A model generated the notes under the pieces. That model was not told where the DNA came from, searched no databases, and saw nothing but the letters and a program-made list of their open reading frames with translations. Shown in pieces: positions 55,601 to 64,000 of a stretch of DNA of 64,000 nucleotides; positions within the stretch are counted from its first letter, which is position 1, and every line of letters begins with the position of its first letter. Source of the stretch: Gluconacetobacter tumulisoli (GTDB lineage: Bacteria; Pseudomonadota; Alphaproteobacteria; Acetobacterales; Acetobacteraceae); the NCBI RefSeq assembly GCF_014174155.1, contig NZ_JABEQM010000001.1, positions 186,001 to 250,000 of the forward strand, in the 5' to 3' direction. The translations under genes were made by a program, and so were the position numbers.

Positions 55601-55847
55601 TGGCGACGCCATCCGCGCCGCGATCGAGGCGGGATATGAACGTATCCGGCCGGTGCTGATGACAGCCTCGGCGATGATCATCGGCATGCTGCCGATGTCC
55701 CTCAGCAATTCACAGAACGCGCCGCTCGGGCGCGCCGTGATGGGCGGCCTGGCGGTCGCGACGGTCGCGACGCTCCTGTTCGTGCCGTGCGTCTTTGCCC
55801 TGCTGCATTCCCGAAAACACCGTACCGCCGAAGGAGAACGTGCATGA
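52677..55847 (+). CDS. RND efflux transporter inner-membrane subunit (HAE1-like)
   Basis: This 1056-aa protein is a proton-driven pump with twelve membrane helices and two large periplasmic loops. TM4 has the proton-relay pair Asp402-Asp403 (VGILVDDATVMIEN). In TM10, however, the position of the essential Lys940 of AcrB is occupied by Ala959 (MGTATANSILVVSF), although the following Asn960 is kept. GSWRSTIIIATSIPLAMLCS is a typical TM segment. The order pump, fusion protein, outer-membrane factor is the reverse of the common arrangement. The stop overlaps the next ATG by 4 nt. The substrate is unknown. Confidence 0.93.
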   Translation: MNSIVVTALKRPYTFVVLSILIVVFGVRSMVQTPTDVFPSIRIPVVAIVWGYTGLMPEDMSGRVVYYYERALTATVNNIEHIESQSYYGRGIVKVFFQPGTDTSVAQTQITSVSQTVIKQMPAGMTPPLILTYNASSVPVLTLQVSSDSMTASQIYDMSSNLIRPALVSVAGAAIPNPYGGQPGNIMVDLDQAKLLAHGLSATDVGAALGRQNIVLPAGDQQIGAFDFMVQTNATPREIAAFNSIPVKQDGNSVVYLRDVAWVHPGGPPQTNMVLVKGHQAVLIVIMKSGDASTLSVVSGVKALLPSIVQTLPSGVHIRILNDASTFVKEAVRDVVQEMGTAALLTSLVVLLFLGSWRSTIIIATSIPLAMLCSVIGLGWAGQTINVMTLGGLALAVGILVDDATVMIENIDAHLEMEKDLETAIIDAANQIVIPTFVSTLCICIVWMPLFQLTGVAGWLFMPMAEAIIFAMIASFILSRTLVPTMAKYMLAAQVAAHAEAHAADRPRGFFGRFQQGFERRFTAFRNGYRDLLTYLVATRGRFIPVFLVCAVASMGLIFFVGQDFFPEINSNTLAIHMRARLGTKLNEAGKISMLVNQDISRLLPGQVDDIVSNCGLPFSGLNQAFIPTPTVGTQDCDLTVTLKNDESPVAEYRGILRRGLADHFPGTEITFMPADLTAKILNFGLPSPIDVQVSGRNLVDNFAFAQHLAARLRHVTGIADVSVQEPMNTPTLRVNARRTYALGTGLTESDIANNALATLSGSGQVSPTYWLDPATGVSHLVDIQTPLQFLQTMNDLETIPIDRGDGNPKSVPPQILGGLSDIVQTGTPGEVAHYNIMPVFNIYAANEGLDLGAVSREVNRVVAAARHDLPQGSSLVVRGQAVTMNDAYMQLGLGLAMSVLLVYLIIVVNFQSWLDPFIIITALPGALAGIAWSLFLTHTTLSVPALTGAIMCMGTATANSILVVSFARERMDVHGDAIRAAIEAGYERIRPVLMTASAMIIGMLPMSLSNSQNAPLGRAVMGGLAVATVATLLFVPCVFALLHSRKHRTAEGERA

Positions 55848-57127
55848 GCGGCGTAGGACAGGCCCGCGGGCGCGGAATATCGGGGCGCGGGAAGCTCCTG
55901 GCCGGGGTCGGCGTCGTCATCCTCCTGGCCGTCGTGGGCGGCGGGATCCTGGAGCGCCGGCTGCATGTCGCCGCGCTGCACCGCGAGACCGAGGACGCCG
56001 CCATCCCGCGCGTGCAACTGATCTCGCCCAGCCACGGGCCCAGCGTCCGGACGCTGGACCTGCCGGGCAATGTCTCGGCCTGGTACCAGGCGCCGATTTA
56101 TGCCCAGGTCTCGGGCTATGTGCGGATGTGGTACAAGGATATCGGCGCGGTGGTGAAGGCCGGCGACGTGCTGGCCTCGATCGACACGCCCGGGGTGGAT
56201 GCGCAGTATGCGGCGTCCAAGGCCAATTTCGACGTGGCCATGGCGCGCTACAAGCTGGCGCAGATCACCGCCCGCCGCTGGAAGGCCCTGCAGGGCACCC
56301 AGGCGGTCTCGCAGCAGGAAGTGGATGTCCAGGCTGCCAATGCCGAGGCCGAGCAGGCGCAGGTCGAGGCCGCGCGGCACGAGGTCTCGCGCTATGCCGC
56401 GCTGATCGGCTTCAAGCAGATCGTGGCGCCGTTCGACGGCGTGGTGACATCGCGCCTGGCCGATGTCGGCGATTATGTGAACGCGGGTGGCGGCGACGTA
56501 TCGTCGCGCGGCACCGCCACCGAGCTGTTCAGCGTGGCCGACGTGCACCGGATGCGCATATTCGTCTCGGTGCCGCAGGATTATGCCGACATCCTCAGCC
56601 CGAAGCTGGCGGCGGACGTGACGGTACCGCAATATCCGGGCCGCGTCTTCAAGGCGCAGTTCCTGGCGACCGCCAGCGCCTTCAACCTCAGCACCCGCAC
56701 CGTCACCACCGAACTGACGGTGGACAACGACCAGCGCGAGCTGTGGCCAGATTCTTACGCCACCGTCCATTTCCGCGCGCCGGGCGATCCGTCCATCCTG
56801 ATCGTGCCGGAAGGCGCGCTGATCTTCCGCGCGCAGGGCATGCAGGTGGCGCTGGTGGACGAGCATAACCGCATCCGCCTGCGCAACGTCGTCGTCGGCA
56901 CCAACCTGGGCACCAGCGTGCAGATCCGTGGCGGGCTGAAGGCGACGGACAGGATCGTGAACAACCCGTCCGCCGGCCTGCTGGAAGGGCAGGAGGTCAA
57001 GGTGGTGGATCCGACGCCGGGCTACAGCGCGCCGTCGGATGCGGCGCCGTCGGCCCCCCGGAACGAGGACACGCGGGCCATGCCCGCCGGGGAAGACGGG
57101 TCGGAGGAGGCAGGGGCGCGGCAATGA
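55844..57127 (+). CDS. RND efflux periplasmic adaptor (membrane fusion protein)
   Basis: The 427-aa adaptor links the pump to the outer-membrane channel. It has an N-terminal membrane helix (about residues 20-38), a lipoyl-like/barrel-sandwich segment (APIYAQVSGYVRMWYKDIGAVV), a helical hairpin (about 125-180), the second lipoyl half (APFDGVVTSRLADVGDYV), a beta-barrel and a membrane-proximal domain. Its C-terminus is a Pro/Ser/Glu-rich tail. The ATG at 55844 overlaps the pump gene stop, and its own stop overlaps the next start by 4 nt. Confidence 0.93.
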   Translation: MSGVGQARGRGISGRGKLLAGVGVVILLAVVGGGILERRLHVAALHRETEDAAIPRVQLISPSHGPSVRTLDLPGNVSAWYQAPIYAQVSGYVRMWYKDIGAVVKAGDVLASIDTPGVDAQYAASKANFDVAMARYKLAQITARRWKALQGTQAVSQQEVDVQAANAEAEQAQVEAARHEVSRYAALIGFKQIVAPFDGVVTSRLADVGDYVNAGGGDVSSRGTATELFSVADVHRMRIFVSVPQDYADILSPKLAADVTVPQYPGRVFKAQFLATASAFNLSTRTVTTELTVDNDQRELWPDSYATVHFRAPGDPSILIVPEGALIFRAQGMQVALVDEHNRIRLRNVVVGTNLGTSVQIRGGLKATDRIVNNPSAGLLEGQEVKVVDPTPGYSAPSDAAPSAPRNEDTRAMPAGEDGSEEAGARQ

Positions 57128-58749
57128 CCAGGTCCGCCCTTTCCCGCGCCGCCCCCCGGCGCGCGTCCCCCCGTCGTGCGTGGCTGCGTGTCCCCCTCCT
57201 GGCGTTGCTGGGCGGCCTCGCATCCTGCGACATGGCGCCGGCCTATCATCCGGCGCACCTGCTGCTCCCCGACGATTGGAAGGGCGATGGCATCATGCGG
57301 TTCGCGGCGCCCCAGGATGCCGCGCTGCGTGGCGACTGGTGGACCGCGTTCAACGATCCGGTGCTGAACCGGCTGGAAGAGCAGGCGAATCGCACCAATC
57401 CGGATCTGCAGGTCGCGGCCGAAACATTCACCCAGGCCCGCGACATGGCGGCGGAGGCCCGGGCCGGCCTGTATCCGCAGGTCACCGGCCAGGCGGCCAT
57501 GAGCAAGAACAAGGGCTCGGACCATCGCCTGTGGCGTGGCGCCGGTTCGACCGGCCCGGTCTACATGTCGTCCGAGCAATATGGCGGCACCGCGTCGTGG
57601 GAGCCGGATTTCTGGTCCTCGATCCGCAACCAGGTGCGGATGCGGCGGCAGTCGGCGCAGGAGCGCGCCGCGGACTACGCGCTGATGCGGCTGAGCCTCG
57701 ATGCGGAACTGGCGACCGACTACATGGCGCTGCGCGGGCTGGATGCACAGGATACGGTCTATCGCGATTCGATTCGCACGTACCAATTGGCGGTGCAGAT
57801 CACGCGGTTACGCCAGGCCGGCGCGATCGCGGCCGGTCTCGACGTCTCGCGGGCGCAGAATCAGCTTTACGCCACCCAGGCGCAGGAAACCGACCTGCAG
57901 GCGCGACGCGCGGTACTGGAACATGCCATTGCCGTGCTGGTGAACGTCTCGCCCTCCGCCTTTCACATCGAACCCGTGGCCGCCCTGAATCTCCCCGATA
58001 TCGTCATACCGGTCGGGGTGCCCTCCACCCTGCTGGAGCGGCGCCCCGACGTTGCGGGCGCCGAGCGGGAGATGGCGCAGGCCAACCGGGCGATCGGCGT
58101 ATCGCGGGCGGCCTTCTATCCGCACGTCACCTTCAACGCCATGACCGGCTTCATGGATAACGGCTTCTCGCTCGCCGACCTGTCCAACAGCATGTACAGC
58201 TACGCCGCCCAGGCGGTGATGCCCCTGTTCCAGGGCGGCCTGCGCCGGGCGGAGCTACAGCGGACCTGGTCGCAGTATCGCCAGGCCGAGGATAATTATC
58301 GCGCCGTCGTGCTGTCCGCCTTTCAGGATGTCGAGGACGGGCTGACCCTGACCGGCCGCCTGCGGGTCGAACAGCAGCAGCAGGAGGGCGCCGTGAAGGC
58401 CGCCCTGCGCACCCAGAACATGACCATGACGCTTTATACGGGCGGGCTGACCAATTACCTGGACGTGGTGGTGGCGCAGATCGCCGCCCTGACCGCGCGG
58501 ATTTCCGAGGTTCAGGTGGAAACCCGGCGGCTGCAGGCCAATGTGACCCTGATCCGGGCGCTGGGGGGCGGCTGGTCGCGCAGCCAGTTGCCGGATTCGA
58601 AATCGATCATGCCGTTCGCGCCGCTGCAATATGACGGGCTGCGGACGCCCAAATCGGTCGGCGGCATCGCGGTGGGCACGAGTCCGGAACAGTCCGACCT
58701 GACCGGCACGGGTCTGCGCGGGCCGGGCTTGACACCGCCGGGCAAATAG
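57124..58749 (+). CDS. RND efflux outer-membrane lipoprotein (NodT/OprM family)
   Basis: The outer-membrane channel of the tripartite pump, 541 aa. The N-terminus is basic (RRAWLRVPLLALLGGLASC), ending in a lipobox with acylated Cys35. Two OEP (outer membrane efflux protein) repeats follow, with DWWTAFNDPVLNRLEEQA near the start, LLERRPDVAGAEREMAQAN and LFQGGLRRAELQ in the middle. A Pro/Gly-rich tail ends it. It is coupled to the adaptor gene by a 4-nt overlap; rplK follows 108 bp after its stop. Confidence 0.93.
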   Translation: MTRSALSRAAPRRASPRRAWLRVPLLALLGGLASCDMAPAYHPAHLLLPDDWKGDGIMRFAAPQDAALRGDWWTAFNDPVLNRLEEQANRTNPDLQVAAETFTQARDMAAEARAGLYPQVTGQAAMSKNKGSDHRLWRGAGSTGPVYMSSEQYGGTASWEPDFWSSIRNQVRMRRQSAQERAADYALMRLSLDAELATDYMALRGLDAQDTVYRDSIRTYQLAVQITRLRQAGAIAAGLDVSRAQNQLYATQAQETDLQARRAVLEHAIAVLVNVSPSAFHIEPVAALNLPDIVIPVGVPSTLLERRPDVAGAEREMAQANRAIGVSRAAFYPHVTFNAMTGFMDNGFSLADLSNSMYSYAAQAVMPLFQGGLRRAELQRTWSQYRQAEDNYRAVVLSAFQDVEDGLTLTGRLRVEQQQQEGAVKAALRTQNMTMTLYTGGLTNYLDVVVAQIAALTARISEVQVETRRLQANVTLIRALGGGWSRSQLPDSKSIMPFAPLQYDGLRTPKSVGGIAVGTSPEQSDLTGTGLRGPGLTPPGK

Positions 58750-58857
58750 GGTTAGGGACCCGCCTCCTACGGAACGCGGGAGACCGCTGCCGCTGCCCCC
58801 GGGCGGCGGGCGGCCGCCTGAACCGCGGTCCGGGTAACACAGTCAGGAGACCCGGAT

Positions 58858-59292
58858 ATGGCCAAGAAGATCGTTGGCTACATCAAGTTGCAAATTCCCG
58901 CCGGCAAGGCGAATCCGTCCCCGCCGGTCGGTCCGGCGCTGGGTCAGCGCGGCCTGAACATCATGCAGTTCTGCAAGGAGTTCAATGCCAAGACCCAGGG
59001 TCTGGAACCCGGCATGCCGATCCCGGTGGTCATCACTGCGTTCGCCGACCGGACGTTCACGTTCATCACGAAGACCCCGCCGAACACCTACTTCCTCATG
59101 AAGGCCGCCAACATCAAGAAGGGCAGCTCGACCGTGGGCAAGTCCGCCGCTGTCGGCAGCGTCACGATGGCGCAGCTGCGCGAGATCGCGGAACAGAAGA
59201 AGCAGGACATGAATGCCAACGATCTGGATGGGGCCGTGCGTATGCTGATCGGTTCCGCCCGGGCGATGGGCCTTACGGTGGTGGAGGGCTGA
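58858..59292 (+). CDS. rplK: 50S ribosomal protein L11
   Basis: L11 forms part of the GTPase-associated centre with 23S rRNA. The 144-aa protein begins [20 protein letters not shown] and has the [22 protein letters not shown] signature of the N-terminal domain. AGGAGAC 6 nt upstream is a good ribosome binding site. The 108-bp leader contains GACCGC/GCGGTC (58782-58787 with 58825-58830), a possible stem that may belong to the L1 autoregulation site seen in other bacteria. secE and nusG, the usual upstream genes, are absent here. Confidence 0.97.
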   Translation: MAKKIVGYIKLQIPAGKANPSPPVGPALGQRGLNIMQFCKEFNAKTQGLEPGMPIPVVITAFADRTFTFITKTPPNTYFLMKAANIKKGSSTVGKSAAVGSVTMAQLREIAEQKKQDMNANDLDGAVRMLIGSARAMGLTVVEG

Positions 59293-59296
59293 TTCC

Positions 59297-59992
59297 ATGG
59301 CGAAGAACAAGCGTCTGGCCGCCGTGCGCGCCACGATCGATCGTAACAAGCAGTATGGCCTGGACGAGGCCATCGGCCTGGTGAAGCAGGGCGCGACCGC
59401 CAAGTTCGACGAGACGATCGAGATCTCGCTGAACCTGGGCATCGACCCGCGTCATGCCGACCAGATGGTTCGCGGCCTGCTGTCCCTGCCGAACGGCACG
59501 GGCAAGACCCTGCGCGTGGGCGTGTTCGCCCGCGGCGCGAAGGCCGAGGAAGCGCTGGCCGCCGGTGCCGACGTCGTCGGCGCAGAGGACCTGGCCGAAA
59601 AGGTGCAGGCCGGTGAAATCGCGTTCGATCGCTGCATCGCGACCCCGGACATGATGGCCCTGGTCGGCCGCCTGGGTAAGATCCTCGGTCCGCGCGGGCT
59701 GATGCCGAACCCCAAGCTCGGCACCGTGACCATGGACGTGAAGGGTGCCGTGACGGCTGCCAAGTCGGGTCAGGTCGAGTACCGCGCCGAAAAGGCCGGC
59801 ATCATCCATGCCGGCATCGGCAAGGCGTCCTTCGGCGACGACAAGCTGGCCGAGAACATCCGCGCGTTCGTCGATGCGGTGCAGAAGGCCAAGCCGTCGG
59901 GCGCCAAGGGCACCTATCTGCGCAAGGCCGCCCTGTCCTCCACCATGGGGGCGGGTATCCGCGTCGACGTGTCCGCCTTCTCGGCGGGCTGA
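59297..59992 (+). CDS. rplA: 50S ribosomal protein L1
   Basis: L1 binds 23S rRNA at the L1 stalk and represses translation of its own operon. The protein has 231 aa. [17 protein letters not shown] is the family signature, and the C-terminus ends [11 protein letters not shown]. The ATG follows rplK by 4 bp, so the two are co-translated. After its stop there is a 308-bp leader before rplJ. Confidence 0.97.
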   Translation: MAKNKRLAAVRATIDRNKQYGLDEAIGLVKQGATAKFDETIEISLNLGIDPRHADQMVRGLLSLPNGTGKTLRVGVFARGAKAEEALAAGADVVGAEDLAEKVQAGEIAFDRCIATPDMMALVGRLGKILGPRGLMPNPKLGTVTMDVKGAVTAAKSGQVEYRAEKAGIIHAGIGKASFGDDKLAENIRAFVDAVQKAKPSGAKGTYLRKAALSSTMGAGIRVDVSAFSAG

Positions 59993-60300
59993 TCGCGCCA
60001 GAGATGACGCCGCGTCCCCAGGGGCGCGGCGGACAGGAGGCGGGGCGCCGTTCCCATCGGGGAGGGGCGACCCGGTCTTCCGAACCTGTCCATGACCGGA
60101 TGTGGCGCATGCCTTGATGGCCCCCGCGGGGGCCGCACACGGAAGACGGGGATTGCCGGATTGGGGCGGATCATCCGCCCGCACTGGTTGTTCCGTTGCA
60201 AAGGACAGGCGAACCGGAAGGGCGGCCCTGGTGGCCGGGCCTTCCTTGGGTAAACCCGGCCTGCCAGGCCATGTCTGGCGGGCCACGACGGAGACGGGAA
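59993..60300 (+). promoter_or_regulatory. Structured rplJ leader (probable L10 autoregulatory leader)
   Basis: No gene is seen in this 308-bp gap. It is rich in hairpins: a palindrome at 60119-60134 (GGCCCCCGCGGGGGCC), GGGCGGA/TCCGCCC at 60164-60170 and 60174-60180 with a 3-nt loop, and a 10-bp stem with one G-T pair at 60258-60267 and 60275-60284, ending 16 nt before the rplJ start. CTTGGGTAAACCCGG precedes the last stem. An L10(L12)4-binding leader at this location is well known in other bacteria; assignment here is by position and structure. Confidence 0.55.
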
Positions 60301-60819
60301 TTGGACCGTACGGAGAAGCGGGAGTTTGTTGCCTCCCTCGCGGCCGTGTTCGCCGATACGTCCATGGTCGTTGTCACCCGCAATGACGGGCTGACGGTGG
60401 CTGATGCGACGGAATTGCGGCGGCGTGTGCGTGCGGCTGGAGCGACTTACAAGGTCGCGAAGAACCGGCTGGCCAACCTCGCCCTGGCAGGGACCCGATT
60501 CGAAGGCATCTCGCCGCTGCTGAAGGGGCCGACCGCATTGTCGTGGTCGGCGGATCCTGTGGCCGTGGCCAAGGTGCTTGTCGAGTTCGCCAAGACCAAC
60601 GAAAAGCTTGTCGTGCTCGGTGGAGCGCTCGGACCCCAGACACTGAATGTGGATGGGATCAAGGCGCTGGCCGAGCTGCCGTCCCTGGATACGCTCCGGG
60701 CGCAGCTGGTGGGGCTCATCTCCACGCCGGCCACGCGCATCGCGGGTGTCCTCCAGGCGCCGGCCGGACAGCTTGCGCGGGTTTTCGGGGCCTACGCCAA
60801 GAAGGACGAGGCTGCCTGA
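60301..60819 (+). CDS. rplJ: 50S ribosomal protein L10 (TTG start)
   Basis: L10 anchors L7/L12 dimers on the ribosome stalk. The 172-aa protein should begin with the conserved [13 protein letters not shown] segment. This is reached only from the TTG at 60301; the in-frame ATG/GTG candidates upstream (as far as 60196) lie within the structured leader and add non-family sequence. GGAGACGGG precedes the TTG. The C-terminal helix ([17 protein letters not shown]) is the L12 binding site. An unusual start codon for a highly expressed gene, which may be part of its control. Confidence 0.93.
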   Translation: MDRTEKREFVASLAAVFADTSMVVVTRNDGLTVADATELRRRVRAAGATYKVAKNRLANLALAGTRFEGISPLLKGPTALSWSADPVAVAKVLVEFAKTNEKLVVLGGALGPQTLNVDGIKALAELPSLDTLRAQLVGLISTPATRIAGVLQAPAGQLARVFGAYAKKDEAA

Positions 60820-60920
60820 GCCATTTGCGTTCCGCAGGCGCGGAACGATGAAATTCGCACAGTCTCGTGAAATCGGGATTGTGTTGCGCCAATCAGTGTA
60901 TAAATTAGGAAGACCGAATC

Positions 60921-61292
60921 ATGGCCGATCTGACCAAACTCGTTGACGAGCTGTCCGCCCTCACCGTTCTCGAGGCCGCCGAGCTCTCCAAGCTGCTCGA
61001 AGAGAAGTGGGGCGTTTCCGCCGCCGCTCCGGTTGCAGTTGCCGCCGCGCCGGCCGCTGCCGCTGCCCCGGTGGAAGAGCAGACCGAATTCACCGTGGTC
61101 CTCGCGAAGGCCGGTGACAAGAAGATCAACGTCATCAAGGAAATCCGCACCATCACCGGCCTGGGCCTGAAGGAAGCCAAGGATCTGGTCGAAGGCGCGC
61201 CGAAGACCGTGAAGGAAGGCGTCACCAAGGACGAAGCCGAGAAGATCAAGAAGGTTCTTGAAGACAACGGCGCGTCCGTCGAAGTGAAGTAA
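60921..61292 (+). CDS. rplL: 50S ribosomal protein L7/L12
   Basis: L7/L12 is the acidic multimeric stalk protein that recruits translation GTPases. The 123-aa protein has the N-terminal dimerisation domain, an Ala/Pro-rich hinge ([17 protein letters not shown]) and the C-terminal domain with [25 protein letters not shown] precedes the ATG. The 101-bp gap after rplJ contains a CGTTCCG/CGGAACG hairpin and, at 60899-60904, TATAAA, possibly a weak internal promoter. Confidence 0.97.
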   Translation: MADLTKLVDELSALTVLEAAELSKLLEEKWGVSAAAPVAVAAAPAAAAAPVEEQTEFTVVLAKAGDKKINVIKEIRTITGLGLKEAKDLVEGAPKTVKEGVTKDEAEKIKKVLEDNGASVEVK

Positions 61293-61347
61293 TCTGCGGG
61301 TTGCCGGCGGTTCCCTGCGGGCCGTCGCTCCTGATCTAACCGAGCGA

Positions 61348-61481
61348 GGGCGGGACACCTGATGGTTCCCGCCCCCTTGGCCGTTCTGGCGCCCTGACCG
61401 TGAGGTCTCGGGCGCCTTTGGCGGTAGAGGACCCATCCTTCGGGGGTGGGTAGGTTGCAGGGCCGCTGCCGGCCCGCAACC
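61348..61481 (+). promoter_or_regulatory. Cluster of three strong hairpins between rplL and rpoB
   Basis: The 286-bp gap holds three stems in series: GGGCGGGA/TCCCGCCC at 61348-61355 and 61367-61374; ACCCATCC with TTCG loop and GGGGTGGGT at 61431-61451; and GGTTGC-A-GGGCC / GGCCC-GCAACC at 61453-61481, an 11-bp stem with one bulged A. None is followed by a T-run, so simple termination is unlikely. E. coli has a partial terminator and RNase III site here; equivalent function is inferred. Confidence 0.55.
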
Positions 61482-61578
61482 GCACACGGCGGTATTTGAT
61501 GGCCCGTTTCCGGTCGCCGCGGCGTTTGCCGCAGGGCGCGGGGATTTGGGGCCGTTGGGGATGGGGGCAGGATAGACG

Positions 61579-64000
<2,422 letters not shown>

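Noticed and set aside
52509-55601. A 1030-codon minus-strand frame opposite the RND pump
   Set aside because: Asp/His/Arg-rich antisense translation without motifs; the pump on the plus strand is secure.

Overview
The window is a contiguous piece of a high-GC alphaproteobacterial chromosome, most probably from an acetic acid bacterium (Acetobacteraceae). This is inferred from protein character and gene order: the small SRP RNA followed by dnaX, an YbaB-family gene and recR; a FYDLN-acid gene divergent from aroA-cmk-rpsA; and rplK-rplA-rplJ-rplL-rpoB. No rRNA, tRNA, CRISPR array, phage gene or intact insertion sequence was found. Nearly all of it is ordinary core genome, densely packed with many 4-nt stop/start overlaps.

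Layout. 1-8.1 kb: clpA (cut by the left edge) and clpS, a D,D-carboxypeptidase with a His-rich tail, methionine aminopeptidase, gamma-glutamyltransferase and a NudC-type NUDIX hydrolase. 8.2-13.5 kb: SRP RNA, dnaX, ybaB, recR, a pteridine-reductase-like SDR, folB and a DMT-type permease. 13.5-18.1 kb: FYDLN-acid protein, aroA, cmk, rpsA and a clear terminator. 18.1-24.5 kb: a more accessory-looking stretch with a secreted GH16 glycosidase, an M16 peptidase, a serine hydrolase, bfd behind a candidate Fur-controlled promoter, and a membrane protein. 24.5-30.5 kb: a DUF1674 gene and the cytochrome c maturation cluster ccmCDEFGHI plus a zinc-ribbon membrane protein, all leftward and without ccmA or ccmB. 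30.7-37.7 kb: YciI and EVE genes, an EcsC-family protein, a 2-hydroxyacid dehydrogenase, aat coupled to two paralogous secreted proteins of unknown function, a Gly/His/Pro-rich secreted protein and a Bcp peroxiredoxin. 37.7-48.7 kb: glnE divergent from a large AsmA/YhdP-like protein, then a leftward run of diguanylate cyclase, VOC protein, KgtP-like permease and DctA. 48.9-58.7 kb: rmuC, a two-component system and an RND-MFP-OMF efflux operon. 58.8-64 kb: rplK, rplA, rplJ, rplL and the first part of rpoB.

How the genes work together. ClpA, ClpS and Aat are three parts of the bacterial N-degron pathway, though aat lies about 32 kb from clpSA. The ccm genes attach haem to apocytochromes c. KgtP and DctA import dicarboxylates or 2-oxoglutarate, while GlnE adjusts glutamine synthetase in response to nitrogen status. 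The two-component system lies just upstream of the tripartite pump and may regulate it.

Most noteworthy signals: a two-copy dispersed palindromic repeat at gene 3' ends; a perfect 15-bp inverted repeat near 19.25 kb; hairpin-rich leaders before rplJ and rpoB, with a TTG start for rplJ; the Asp-Tyr-Lys catalytic pattern of the SDR next to folB; an RND pump with Ala in place of the TM10 proton-relay Lys; and the tandem secreted pair translationally coupled to aat. No convincing wholly new multi-gene system was seen.
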